From NCBI GenBank assembly GCA_019671005.1, contig CM033725.1, positions 58,253,316 to 58,317,315 of the forward strand: a stretch of DNA of 64,000 nucleotides, in the 5' to 3' direction. Positions 21,761 through 34,964 of this stretch are shown in pieces. Both the position numbers and the translations under genes were made by a program. Below the pieces are notes generated by a model. It had not been told where the DNA came from. It ran no database searches and saw nothing but the letters and a program-made list of their open reading frames with translations. The DNA is from Hibiscus mutabilis. Taxonomy: Eukaryota; Streptophyta; Magnoliopsida; Malvales; Malvaceae. The stretch's first letter is position 1; every line of letters begins with the position of its first letter.

Positions 21761-24700
21761 AATAACAAAAAAAAATTGTAATATTTTCCGTACACACCAA
21801 TATGTTACAGAGTTCAAAGAAATTTACGCAATAATTGATAATATTTTGGTGGTATGTACTCAAAATGTTAATTAAGTTTCTTCGATAATATACTAAGTAT
21901 CTTTGGGTAAACTTTACCGTTAGGAGTAAGTAAATTTTAATTAACCAAAATAAATAAATTTTTAGTTAATCGAATCAAGTAACATAAATTTTTAAGTTTC
22001 AATAGTTTCTAGTTTTATTGAATATTTAGAAAATGTCCTAAAACTACAAGAAGAGACTACAAAATAATAATTGATTAATTTGTATATTTTCTCTTGAACT
22101 AGAGGTGGAATGTTATGGAGACTAATGGGGGCTACGGCTTCCAAAATTCAAGATCCTTTGAAATTAAAAAAAAAATACAATTTGGTTCCTACAAAATTTT
22201 TAAATAATTTTAATTAAATTTTTCTCATAAATTTTAAAAGTTTTTGTTAAGTCTCTCAAATTTTCAAACTTTTTAACTCAAAATTTTTGGGGACAAAATG
22301 TAAATTAAATCTTAGATTTTTTTGAAAATTTTAATTCAAATTTTTATTTAAAAAAAATTAATTGGCCCCTCAAACTCTTTCAGAAAGTTTTGCCATTGTT
22401 TAAAACCACCATAATACACAAACTAGCCACTTAAAAATAAAATAGAACCAAATAAAGGAGGTAAAAACCCAACCAAACAATTAATAAAAATGATATATAC
22501 AAACAAACATCATTTATCGACGATAAAAAATAAGCACCATCAACAAAAATAAAAAAATGCATATAACATGCCCGTTGACAAACTGACATTGTCATAACTC
22601 AATTGTGACTTGTCTTTAGTGATTGAGAATCTGTGACTTATCTTTAGTGATCGAGAATCAACATTTGGTTTGAGGGTCTAAACATGTGTTAAATTAATAA
22701 GATAATATTATAAATGTCATCTAAAGAGATGATATTAAGTCTAACTTTAAAAAATAAAAAAATATCACAATAACAAAAAAAAAACGCATCACAAAAATAG
22801 ACAAAAACATTTATTATTTTTATACGAAAAAATAGACTAATTTTACAAAATAAAATAACATAAAGTATATTAAGAGAGAGTAAAACTATCGATCAACTAC
22901 CAACTTTAATTTTTATTTTGAATAAAATTATATTTTTTATTATATATAATATGAGGGATAGATGTATATTTTTATGTTAGGAACGAACTTATAAAATTTT
23001 ATAATAAATGAAGAATTTATAAAATTTTAGAGGTGAAAATAGATTTTTAATAAAAATGACATAAAAAATTATAAATTATGTACAAATTTCAAATTTTTAA
23101 GGGACAATTACCTTTTCTCGGCCATCCCTGTATATAATATGATATAATAAAGGTTGTTGTTATTATTATTATTATTATGAGACATTGCATGATGGAACCC
23201 TACTCTAGCCGTTTGTGAAATGGACCCAATGTGCTACTTTTACCACTTAATAAAAAGATAACAATAATTCCTATTTCGTGTATATAACATTCATTTTTGT
23301 GTGAACCCCAAAAAAGGGGAAAATAACAATTAAAGTTCATCCAATTGAAAGACATTTTTTTAGCTTTTAAAGAGTGGCATCATAATGGTTTCTACAGTGA
23401 AATTACGTTGAATTATTTATTTTCAACAATACGATCCTCGTTATTTTATTTCTAAGAATATGGTGAATCACTGTTCAAAATCAGAAATCAGATAGAGCAT
23501 TATTCGAATTCATTGTTTATTCACTTTTTTAGGTATCTTTTTAAGTTAAAATATTGAAGACGGTAGGAGAGGAATCCGATTTTAGTGTAAAATATTGTTC
23601 AAAGTCCAACTTCTGACTTGAACAATAAACAACCATAGTTCTAAAAATAATCTGCCATGGATCATATTTAAAAAAAAAATCTAACTACAATATTGTGATC
23701 TTTTTACCGGTTTCTATATGAGTTATTTACGACGTTTAATTGAGTCAAAAAAATTATTAAATTTACGTCAGAATCATATAAAAATACAAAAATTATCCTA
23801 AAATAATAAGAATAAGAAAATTATTTCATACCCATACTAATTATACTTTTATTTATAGTTTTTTTCATTACTCGGAAAGGCCGGAATGAGTTGTGAAAAC
23901 GTGTGAATTTACTATAATGTTGACACTTTAATTGTAGTCATACATGTACAATTATATTTATATTGTATTATTTTATTTGATATTTTTAGCACGTGATGTA
24001 ATTATACAGTATATTTGTTCAGTTTTCTTAGTCCTTTGATAAGCATACACAACTGTAAATAAGTAGCGTGAACTCGAATCTCTTAAAAATAGTAACACTC
24101 CCGTTTATACCAATAATATATACGAAAAAAATTATTTTATATTCCTTATGTATCACTAAAACTATCACATATTGTCATTTTTGTCAAATTTTTAACTTTG
24201 ACTTTTTATAATTTTAAATTTATTATTATAAAAACATGAAAAATATATTTTAAATATCTTCTATCAATTAATTTTAAAATATATTTTAAAAAATTTAATT
24301 AATTAAAATATTTAAATAAATTTTAGTCAAAGTTAAAAAAATAACCAATAAAATATCAATACATGACTGTTTTAATGGGACAAAGTGAGTAGAAAAATTA
24401 GTGATAAATGGTTTGTATTTAAAAGTGTATCAAACAATATTTTTTGAACACACAATTTGATACAATATATGTACTACTCAAGTCTCTCCCCACTCATAAA
24501 TAGACAAATATTGATTAATTAAGCATGTTTGATCTCGGGTCCTTTTATTTTTTGTACCATTGACATGTTATCTGAGTTAAACTTAACCGACTTTATTGAA
24601 CATATTTGATCTTGAAATATTTATTCTTAATTATTTTATTTAAAACTTATATAAACATGACAAAAATATTATTATATTTAAAATAATATTTATTACCATT

Positions 24701-26204
24701 TGAATAGTGTAGATTCATCCCCCTTTCAACACACTTTCACCCACTAAATTTGAAATCCCCATTGTTTTACATTTCAATGACAAAAACAAACTTTATAAAA
24801 CATTTTTAAAATTATCTAATAATCTTCTTCCTTTAATACAATAATGTTATATAAAATTATTTTAATGAAAACATTAACATATATTTTTCGACTTTCCAGA
24901 CCTCATTAAAAACATTAACATATAGTTTTTATCGTATTTAATTTTTAAATTTAATATTGTTAGAAAAAATAAACTTAGGAACAAGTACCCTTAGGTCACC
25001 TTCTAATTATAATAATATTTTTTATATCATTGAATTTTTATCTGTTGATCAATTAATTTGGACCGCATATTATATAGACTTGTTATAAGAGCGTCATTTT
25101 CAACTAAATATATTATATTCATAACGTTAAAATACGAACTGTAAACATCGTTAAAAACATAATGTATCGTTTTGCTAGACTGATCGATGATTGATATTTT
25201 TAGCAAAATTTGACAAATAATGCAAATAGAAATAAATATTTAGAATGTAGGGGATGTTGAGGAAAATATTGAGACTTATGATATTTTTTTACTGTGTCAA
25301 GGAGAGGACACTATGTACAAATAACGTCACTTTTTTTAATATATTTTAAAATCTATCTCATTACACAAAAAAGAAAGACGTTATGTGCACATGACATTTC
25401 TCAAAATATATATTAAAAAAGTAATATTATGTGTATATAGCGTCCTCCCCTTAATACGGTAAAAAAATGTCATAAATTTAAAAATTACTCTTAATATCTT
25501 TTATATTTCAAATATCAATTTCTATTTGGATTATTTATAAAATTTTGCCGATATTTTTAATAAAAAAGTTTTTAGAAAAAAAGGTTAATAAAAAATAAAG
25601 AAGAGAGAAAGTGATTGATTGCTGAACTCCACTTTCTCAACTAAAGCTGGGAGACCCACTGCTTGACGACTGACAACTGACAATTTAAATTTCTAAATAA
25701 ATAAATAATAATAATAACCAACTCTTTCTCGTATCATATCACGATATTTCAATTCGATAAATTGGTGACCCCAAACTAGAGACCAAACATGTCGGATTAT
25801 TTTAATAATAATGTTTTAAATATCTTTAATATTGACAATGCTTTTTTAATATTTATATTTATAATTTATAATTTATTTAGCTTAGTGTTGCTGGTTAATA
25901 TAATTTAATTGAAAATTGATTAAAATATTTTTATTATAAATGATAACTAATATATTATAGGAGTACTTTTATATTTTTGTAATTTTTTATAAAAAAAATG
26001 TAAATAAAACAAACCGTACTACTTAGATTTGAGCACGCAATTTTACGCATCTTTATCACCCCATTTGTTATTGTTTACACAAAAAAGTTTATCTTTATAT
26101 AAAATATTTACATTGATTGACCTACATTGTAGGTGTTATAAAATCTAGTGTAATTTTAATAAAATAATTTTATAATAAAATAAAAAATAATAATATAACA
26201 AGAG

Positions 26205-26320
26205 TTTGGTGTAATAATAAAATGTATTGTTCTCTCAAAGAAATAGTTCGAATTTAAATCGTGAAAACAATATTATTGAGATGAAGAATCACATAATATT
26301 TCTTATCTCAAAAAAATATA
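26205..26320 (+). repeat. SINE-like tRNA-derived piece
   Basis: GTTTGGTGTAATAATAAAATG resembles a box A region and AGTTCGAATTTAAATC about 55 bp on is a good box B. It resembles the piece at 5400-5610 in layout (a GGTG start, then TTGCTCTC or TTGTTCTC). Confidence 0.35.
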
Positions 26321-26431
26321 AAATATAAACCTATTGTATTCAATCTGGGATAAGCTTCTGTTTGTCCTCATTATTGTGGGATTTTTATTAGGAATGAATT
26401 TTCCTTTATCGATTAAAAATTATATATATTA

Positions 26432-26612
26432 TCAACGAAATTAGTTTAAGTGGTAAACAGTTTGGTTCCGTTTAAGCAGGTCTCGAATTCAAGGCATTAT
26501 GTATATAGAAAATTTTCGTTGAGAGGCTCGCCCACTAAAATCAAGTGTGCGACACGGTTGGTCTGAATTAGTCAGGGCGAAACACTAGAAACCGGAATGG
26601 CAACAAAAAAAT
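26432..26612 (+). repeat. tRNA-derived SINE, copy 1
   Basis: TTAGTTTAAGTGGTAAAC fits polymerase III box A and GTCTCGAATTCAAGG fits box B 35-40 bp later. The body then carries GCGACACGGTTGGTCTGAAT and ends with GGCAACAAAAAAA. A second copy at 29325-29521 has the same order of words and tail, so this is a SINE family rather than a chance tRNA resemblance. Confidence 0.7.
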
Positions 26613-27791
26613 ATTTTTTTTATCTATTTTAATTTTTTAATTTAACAGTTTTTTCATTAATTTTCAAATTTTAAAAATATTTAAACTTATTTTTTGTATC
26701 ATTACGATAAGATGATGCTATAAAATTGTGTGGTGTCACGACCTGACTTACAGACTAATATAGGAAAAAGTTAAAGGTTCAAATTAAAAATATACAAAAT
26801 TTAAAGAATGAAATGTGAGTTTTCCCCTTTTTATTTCTTTAATGTATGTAACTGTATTATTTGATTATTTAGTTTTTGTGAAATTCCAGACTTACAAGTT
26901 TAATCAAACTAATAAATGAGGTCAGAAGAGAGTAAATTGAATTATTACTCTTTTGCAGCCTAAGAATTTAATGAACTCGATTTTATTAAATTATATTTTA
27001 AATGAAAGATTTTTTTTGAAAAAAAGTTGAATGAAGGATGAATCTATCTTTTATTAATTACTTATTATTTAATTTATTTTTATCTCTATTTTCCATTCAA
27101 TTATTTTAAATTAAAATAATAAAATATAATTAACCATATTTTTAATCGTTACAATATTAAATTACAAAATATGTTATATATTTTTTATGAATTTGATATT
27201 AGACCTATTAGTTGACTAATCTAGATCATGTGCTATATATGTTTTAAATCCTTAAACACTAAAGTTTGACTAATAATATTTTATAAAACTCGATAATTTT
27301 ATTGTAAGGATATCCAAAATTAAAATGAGGGTTTACAACTATAAGAGTAAACTAAACCTGTAATCCAGGTATTTTATTATAACAATTGAAACAAGAAATT
27401 AGCTATTTGAGACCATAAAAGGACCATACAAGAAAAAAAATTAAAAATCTAACCAAAATACTCGAACAAAAGATATATTCGAAAAACATCATTCAATTCA
27501 CCCCACTAACATTAAAACCAGAAAAAAAATTTATTCTCTCTGTCTATATTTTATGGCTATATTTATACCAAATCCTTGTAACATTAAAACCATAAAATTA
27601 TTTTTTTTATTGAGTTCACTAGAACTACTTTACAATTGCAATTGCACCATGCCCTAGAAAAAAAATTTAATTTTATGAATATTATTTCCTTTAAATCTGA
27701 TTATTGAAAAATAAAAGTGACAAAACAAATAAACATAAAAATCATTTTTTTTAAAAAAATCGGTGACAATAGAAATAACTATCAAATAAAA

Positions 27792-28312
27792 CGAGTTAAA
27801 TGCACCATGCATCCCCAAAATATGACACTTATTCTATAGTAGTCCCTAAACTTATAATTATTCCAATTCCATCCTCAAACTATGACAATGATTCTAAATT
27901 GGCCCCAAACTTTTGAACGTTCAAATTCTATTCCTAAACTATGACTCATTTTAATTTGGTCCTTTTTAACTTTTGAACATTCTAATTTCTTCAAAAACTA
28001 TCAGTATATGCATCATATCTCATGTTAATAAAATTATTATAATAATTATTACTTGTCGTGCAAACACTAATGTGTACTATGTAATAATATGATGTGTCAG
28101 AAACGATAATTTGATAATAAAATTAAAACATTCAAAAGTTTTAAGACCAATTTAAAACGATAGTCATAATTTAAGGTGCAATCGAAATATCTAAAAATTT
28201 AAAGACCAATATAAGATGAGAACTATAGTTTGAAAATGAAATTACAATATTCAAAAGTGTATGACCAATTTAGAATAATAGTCATAATTTAAGGTGCGGT
28301 GCAATTAACTCG
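27792..28312. mobile_element. 521-bp MITE with long inverted repeats
   Basis: The left arm begins CGAGTTAAATGCACC and the reverse complement of the right arm begins CGAGTTAATTGCACC. The two remain similar along much of each half, so the single strand could fold into one long hairpin. Both sides are flanked by AATAAAA (27785-27791 and 28313-28319), a 7-bp or slightly longer target duplication. There is no coding frame. The superfamily is not certain: hAT-like or Mutator-like are possible. Confidence 0.75.
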
Positions 28313-29324
28313 AATAAAAATATATATGGTTAAACAGTAATTAATCAAATCAAAATGAAAAAAAAAAGCAAGTTATAAAGCGTTGTGAACAACTAATTAT
28401 TACCCATTAATTAATTAATTGATTTTTGGAATATTGGAACTTTTTTCTTGGTCACAATCCTTCCTTTCTTTTGTCGGTTCTTTGTCTGTTTGTCCAAATC
28501 ATGCAAAAATGGGATGAAGAGTCTATCAATAATTCAATATCCGAATAAATAAATAAATCTAATAATAACATTTATAAAAATATATATTTCATGTTGATTT
28601 TTTTAAAATTAAGATAAATTGATATAATGTCTAACTATTAAATTTACATTTATTATTATATCAATTGAAAATTACATAAAATTAACAGAAATACATTAAA
28701 ATCACGATTTATTATCTTTCACTTCATTCTTTGAAATGGGAATCGAATTACCATAACTTTTACTTCGAAATAAAAATTTAAACATAATCAATCTTATATC
28801 ATATATTTTTTATATTAATAATATGTCAATCGAATTAAATTGAATAAGTATGCAGCACCTTTAAATTAAAAACATAATATAATCTAATCTAATCAGCTTT
28901 ATGTGGACGGCTGAGATTTTTGAAAGTGCCTTTTCTTTTTTTCTCACAATTAATAATTGAATCTTTTAATTTAATATTTTTTTATAAATTTTATCTACCC
29001 TAATCTTACCTAAAGAGAGAGAAAATACGACTTTAGAGAAAGTAAAGACTGTTTCGAGTAGGTATAAAACTCATGACTTCAAAAAAAAATAAGAGAACAA
29101 ATATGAACAATTTGACCAACCGACCAAATGCGTTTGCTCAATTTAACAAAATTAATTTGTATACACATGTCTTATAAAAATAATTAAAGGTGTACCTAAT
29201 TTTTCATTTTTTTTATTTTCTTTGGCAATTAGATGAGAATAATTGATTATCAAATGGTACAAAGATGATAATACTCCAATTGCTCCACCGCACGTGATAA
29301 GAGCAGCAAAATACAAATAAATAG

Positions 29325-29521
29325 TTAATGAAGATGTTAGTTTAAATGGTAAGCAATTTGATATTATTTAAACGAGTCTTAAGTTTGAGGTTTTGTATAT
29401 ATAAAATTTTTTATTAAAATATTTACAAGTCAAAATTAAATATGCGAGTATGCGACACGAATCAGACTAAATTAACGAGGATAGAAGATCTAAAAAACTG
29501 TGTGGATAACAAAAAAAGAAA
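29325..29521 (+). repeat. tRNA-derived SINE, copy 2
   Basis: Same family as 26432-26612: box A TTAGTTTAAATGGTAAGC, a degraded box B (GTCTTAAGTTTGAGG), GCGACACGAATCAGACTAAAT and a tail beginning GATAACAAAAAAAG. Confidence 0.65.
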
Positions 29522-29739
29522 AGAAAATTGTTTTTCGTTCATCACTTAGTTTTATTTGGAATGACAATGTATTGATATCTTTGACGCGTGGGAATAAACT
29601 ATTAAAAAAATATTAAGGGGACTTAACAATTACTCTATAATTTTTTAAATGTAGTATATAAATTAAAGGGTAAAACTTTGATACGCGGGCTGTGTAAAAT
29701 TAATTTTACACAAGCCTGTGTATTTACACTATAAAAACA

Positions 29740-29875
29740 CAAATTCTAAATTTCTAACCCTAAATCTTAAACCATATATACTAAATTTTAAACACTAACA
29801 TTAAATTCTAAACCCTACAACTTAAACCCTTAAACCTTAAACTAAAACCCTAACCCCTAAAACTAAAAGCATATA
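29740..29875 (-). repeat. Degenerate telomere-like repeats
   Basis: Variants of CCCTAAA and TAAACCCT follow one another (TTTCTAACCCTAAATC, TAAACCCTTAAACC, AAACCCTAACCCC). Runs are short and broken, so this is not an active telomere. Confidence 0.5.
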
Positions 29876-30572
29876 TAAATTAAAATTTACACGGCTATAT
29901 ATCAAAGTTTTTTCCTAAATTAAAGGTAATTTTGCTTTTTGAGTTGGGGGCTAGAGCCCCCACCTATCACATTAGTTTTGCCTCGGTTTAATAGGTGAAA
30001 TGTTATAGTTTAGGAGTAAATTAATATATTTATTATAAAAAAATATTTTTATATACAATTTGTGTGTAAGTTTATATAAACCTGTAATAAAGTTTAGAAT
30101 TAGAGTTTGTATTTAAAATTTAGGTTAATATTTTAAAATTTAAGATTTTAAGTTTTGTGATATAAGCTTAAAATAAGCAGATTGTGTGAAATAAATTTAC
30201 ATCAATTATGTATAGAACAACTATATATTAATATATGTACATTTTATATTTACTAAAATGAAATGAAATTCATGACCTACTGTTAATTCAATTTAAAATG
30301 ATATCCTTTATTAATACACCACAAATTTAGACCAATATTATTTGTAATTTGTGGGTTATAATATTATTTCATTTTTTTCTTTTTACCAAGTGTTACACGT
30401 GTCCTTTTCTGAAGTTAAAATTAGGGATGACAAAAGATTTACATCCGATGAGTTCCGACCCGACTCTATAGTTTCATTTTTTCTTTTGAGTTTTTGATAT
30501 CCAGGTCAGTTTTTGAAAAAGATCCAGATCCAATACTCTATATATATTTATTACATTTTTATATATTGTATT

Positions 30573-32020
30573 GGCTTAAGTGGCAAATAAGTGCCCAAAC
30601 TATACATTTTTTCATATAGGTGCCTAAACTTTGTTTTGGGCCAAATAGGTGCATAATATTTTTAATGTTATTCAAATAGGTGCTCCGTCAATATTGTCCG
30701 TTAATTTTCACCATTAACTTCCGTTATCTGACACGTGTAAACTTCTTAAAATTTTGAAATTATATTTAAAAATAGGCATAAACTCAAAAGTAGCTCTCAA
30801 CGTTTATCATTTTGGTTACTTTAGCCCCTATTCTTTTTTGGTGCAAACAACCACCTAATGTTTCATTTTCGTTCAAATTCCACCCTCGTTAGATGGAAAC
30901 CGTTAATCAACTAGCGGTCAACACATGATGCTGCCGTGTCATGTCTGCATGGCATGGGGAGATAACGTGGCGATGCCACGTGGCATCATATTTTTTAAAA
31001 AAATAAAAAGAATAATTATTATATATATTTTAACCAATAAGATAATGCCATGTGGCACTTTGCCGACCTTGCATCATCTAATTGGTTGAAAATATATTTT
31101 TAAAAAAATTAATTAAAAAATATTTTTTTAAAAAATAGCCCCAATTTTTTCAGATTTCACAAATAGCCCCCAAAATTTGAAATCTATAACTCCCCAAACC
31201 CAAATTTCGATTTGAGCCGATTGTCACGCCGCTGTCCAATACATCGGTTGCCGAACCATCACGATCATTTGCCCTACCATCTTGCCGCCGAAAATCGACC
31301 GACGCCGTGCGAAACACCGAACGAAAGCGAAATCGTTTAATGGTTCATTTGAACGATTCGCGACGAACGAACGTCGAACGGTGTGTGGGTCATTCGACGA
31401 GATGAGGGAACTTTATTCCGTCGCTGGCAACACGGCCAATACCGACGAGAGTGGTTGAATTTAAAGGTTTATGGATTTGAGGACTATTTTGGAAATATTT
31501 GAAAATTTCAAAAAAATTTTAAATATATAAAAAAATTATATAAAAATAATTATTTTAATTTATTTTTAACCAATCGGATGATGCCACGTCAACGTGGCAT
31601 CATCCGATTGGTTAAATTTTTTATTTTTTAAAATGCGACGCCAGCAAAGTGCCACGTGGCATTGTCATGTCATCTCCCATGCCATGTAGACATGCCACAT
31701 CAGCCTCAGGCATTGACCATTAGTTGACTAATGGTTTTCATCAAACGAGGGTAAAATTTGAACGAAAATAAAACGTTAGGTGGTTGTTTGCACACAAAAA
31801 AAGAATATGGGCTAAAATGATCAAAAGGTCAAATGTTGGGGGCTACTTTTGACCTTGTGCCTAAAAAATAAATAAAAATTAATAAAACAAAACAACCCAA
31901 AACTTCATAAATTAACCCTAAAATTTGAAATTCCTAACATCCAATAACCTAAATCTCGATTTGACATGATTTTACCGCCGATTGCTACGTCGCCGCCCAT
32001 CACATCCGTCATCAGACCAT
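30573..32020. mobile_element. Family A Mutator-type element, truncated and split by another element
   Basis: 30573-30772 matches the left arm of the element at 8101-8915 (GGCTTAAGTGGCAAATAAG, then TTTTGGGCCAAATAGG). After an insertion at 30773-31863 the same sequence resumes (AAATAAAAATTAATAAAAC, then CCTAAATCTCGATTTGACAT) until about 32020 (CATCAGACCATTAG). The right half with the second terminal repeat is missing. Confidence 0.75.
30773..31863. mobile_element. Mutator-type element, family B, nested inside family A
   Basis: Ends TAGGCATAAACTCAAAAGTA and, on the reverse complement of the other side, TAGGCACAAGGTCAAAAGTA, with matching continuing about 200 bp (both contain GTTTGCAC or GTGCAAAC and CACCTAA). 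Flanking A-runs allow an AAAAA target duplication, and removing the element restores the family A sequence seen at 8281-8310. The interior (about 31130-31520) closely resembles the interior of family A although the terminal repeats differ. No transposase frame is present. Confidence 0.75.
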
Positions 32021-32159
32021 TAGATTTGTAAATATATAAAAATTTAATAATGTAAAAATATAAATCAGAATTAAATAAAATAATATTTTAAAATCTATTT
32101 TTTTTATTTTATAGTGGAATAAATGTATTAAAAACCATTATAATGAATTGAAAAATTAC

Positions 32160-33310
32160 ATATTTAAACCCATTGAGTGGTCCTAATAATAAAAGATGTA
32201 ATTGTTTATCTTAAGTGACTCGAATTCGAGCATTGTGACTTTGAAAGTGTTTATTTTCCTTTAAAATACCTCATTCAAACACACTAAAATGACACTAATA
32301 CATGGTGCTTGCTTTGCTTTTACGATTTTATCAAGAAAATAATATTAATTAATTAATTAATTACAATATTAACATGTTGTAATAGAATAGAATCAATCAC
32401 GGAATTGACTTTTTTTACACCTTAAATTATCACACCTACCTTAACTCATTAGTCTTCACAACAACAAAAAAACATCACTATCAATACAAAATTCTTAATT
32501 TAATTCGGTGGTCCTAATCAAGCAACACTAATTTAGAAACATAAAATAAAATAAAATAAAATAAAATATTAAACATTTGTTCATATAGTGGGTGTGACAA
32601 AATTTTGATAATTTATTCGGATAATCTATTAAATTATTTGTATACTATTATTAACATATTTTATTTTATGTTTCTAAATTAGTGTATAAAAGAATATACA
32701 CTAATTTGAATTAAACATCTTTTACTACGGATTTATATGTAATTTATATTTTTAAAAAATATTGACACACAACTATTGATTGAATTTATTTTTTTATAAT
32801 CTTAATGTGATGTATGTTTATAGATATTTTTAATCCTTTAACAATACACACTTTAAAGACAAAGTGATTTGAACTCGAGTCTCTTAAGACGAATATCATC
32901 CGCTTTTCCACTCATTAGGTTTCTGATTGAATTCATTTATAAAAGAAATCATTTGCGATACATCAATAAATATCCATAAAATAAGAACAAAACCACCAAT
33001 CAGTTTGTCTAGCTAGATGATGTGTTAGATTTTTTAGGTAAGGTTAAAAATTCAAATTCTGAAATTGTAAATGAAGTAAATTAAATTAATAGAGTCACCC
33101 TCGTAATATGATATGAATACTTCATCCAAATGAATTAACTAATAAATTAGATGCTCGTGATTATATAAAAAATAACACAAAATCATATCATATTCATTTG
33201 TATAAAGTCCAATATTTTGAACCCACCGACTAGTCCCGATAATAAAAGTGACGTGGTCTATCTAAGTGATCAAGTTCGAATAACTTAGTCCGAGATGCTG
33301 TAAATTTATC
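32160..33310. repeat. Group of short tRNA-like dispersed repeats
   Basis: Two relatives (32165-32265 and 33225-33310) share GGTCCTAATAATAAAAG or GTCCCGATAATAAAAG followed by GTGA...TTCGAAT; a third lies at 56150-56230. A piece at 32825-32935 (TTTAATCCTTTAACAATAC, GTGATTTGAACTCGAGTCTC) recurs near 24030-24115 and 51155-51245. 33005-33178 (AAAATTCAAATTCTG, then AATTAACTAATAAATTAGAT) recurs at 55315-55490. The TTCGAA words resemble box B of tRNA-derived SINEs. Confidence 0.45.
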
Positions 33311-34360
33311 CAAATTTAAATTAAACACAATTTTTATATCCACTCGAATATAATAGAAAAATTCTAATACTTTGTTTTAAATAGTAAAAACACCATAATA
33401 TTGTGGTTGAAATTTTTTTCTCTCAAAATATGGTCCATGACAGATTATTTTCAGAACTATGGTTGTTTACTGTTCAAGTCAAGAGCTGGAGAGAAAGCAA
33501 TCCGACTTTAAACAATATCTAAATTTTTTAATATTTTTTGGTAAAATACTGTTTAAAAACGAGAAAAATTTTAATTTTCTAATTCAAACAATAAACTATA
33601 ATAAATATAGAAATAATTTGGTAAGAACTATATTTTGAAAAAAATGGAACCACAATATTATGGAAACTTTGCCGTTTTAAATGGTGTGGACAAAAACAAT
33701 ACAAAATGATTAAATATTTAGATAGATGTACTAATCATGTTGGTTTTTTCAAAAAAAAAAATTATCTGTTTTAGATCCATTCAATGAATTAATTATTGCT
33801 TTGCTTTCAAAACTTTCTCGCAACCCGATATCTCACGATAAATACCAAACCAAGTATTTCTTAAACTTTCACGCGATATTATATGGATGGCAGGTCCCGT
33901 AATATTCAGCAAAATCCAGGGTCAAAAACTTAAATAAAAAAGCCTGTCGTTTTTCTTCGGTAGATCTGAGAATAGTAAAGATCGCTTTCCAGGCGATTTT
34001 CCCCCACTTCTCACCTTTATCACAACCCCTATCGAAAACCGTCCGATCAAAATCGAGTGAAATCAAATTCTAAATCGACGGCTTAAAATGAAAACCAGAA
34101 TACGCCTTGTCACACATGATTATTTCTCGAAAGTAGAATAGCTGTCAGCTAGAGATTCCGCACCGATAGACTCGACAAGGTTTAGCCGGCTAAATAGGGT
34201 CTATCATTTCAATGTACTTATAAATAAGCAAATTCACTTATTACAATAACTTATCCATCCTTGATAACAATCTTTGATAAGTCAATCTACTTATCATCTT
34301 CTTTATCTGTCTACCCTTTCCTATAAGAATCGCCATTTCTGCAACGTTTTAAGGTTGGGT

Positions 34361-34370
34361 TTTATATAAA
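34361..34370 (+). promoter_or_regulatory. TATA box of the TOPLESS-type gene
   Basis: TTTATATAAA is followed about 20-60 bp on by a GA-rich leader (34392-34418), common in plant 5' UTRs. It lies about 600 bp before the ATG, a distance accounted for by the 5' UTR intron. Confidence 0.55.
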
Positions 34371-34525
34371 AGGAATTTTGATTGATTTTTCAGAGAGAAA
34401 GGGAAAGGGAAAGAGAATCTCTTGCTTCCCTGGGGTTGTTTTCCTTTAATTTTTTTCATAAAAATTTAATCTTGGAAATTTGTTTCTTTTATCTCTATAT
34501 TTATCTGAAAAACCGACCTCAGATG

Positions 34526-34900
34526 GTAAGTTTCAAACAAATCTGGTTACTTTTGTTCATGTTTTGTGTGTGTGTGTGTGTGTGAGAATCTGTTACTTTA
34601 AAATATATAGCCTTCCTTTTTCTTCTTTTTGCTTTTTTCATGTCTTTTTCTCTTTGCTTTTTTTTTTTAGTTATTTGTTGCAAAATTTCATCTTGGATTT
34701 CTACATGGTAAAGTTTTTTTTTTAATGATACAAAAATATCCCTTTAATTTACCCTTTTCCCCCTCTTCTTCTTCATTAATGTTTCGTTTGAAGATGGTTG
34801 AACGATCTTTTTAGGTTTCATTTGGGATTTTTATTGTGTTTATATATTTTGAGCTGAATTTATTTTCATTTCCTGTGTTTTTTGGGTGATTTTCTTGCAG
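34526..34900 (+). other. 5' UTR intron of the TOPLESS-type gene
   Basis: A strong donor (CAGATG|GTAAGT) at 34526 and acceptor TTTCTTGCAG ending at 34900 bracket a T-rich stretch with a (TG)n run at 34565-34584. A second acceptor, TTTGCAG, lies at about 34921. A leader intron is usual in TPL/TPR genes. An ATG immediately before the donor would open a short upstream frame if read. Confidence 0.6.
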
Positions 34901-34964
34901 ATCTAGTGTTTGTATTTGCAGATTTTGAATTTGATCTGGGAGCTGAAGTCGGCGGCTTGATACG

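Larger units (their letters stand above)
21061..34300. other. About 13 kb of AT-rich, gene-free DNA made largely of repeats
   Basis: No coding exon could be supported between the EAR gene and the TOPLESS promoter. Recognisable pieces are listed separately: SINE copies, a 521-bp MITE, nested Mutator-type elements, telomere-like words and several short dispersed repeats. The intervening DNA is dominated by A/T runs. Microsatellites include (TTA)n near 23157-23177 and (AAAAT)n near 32540-32567. Confidence 0.7.
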
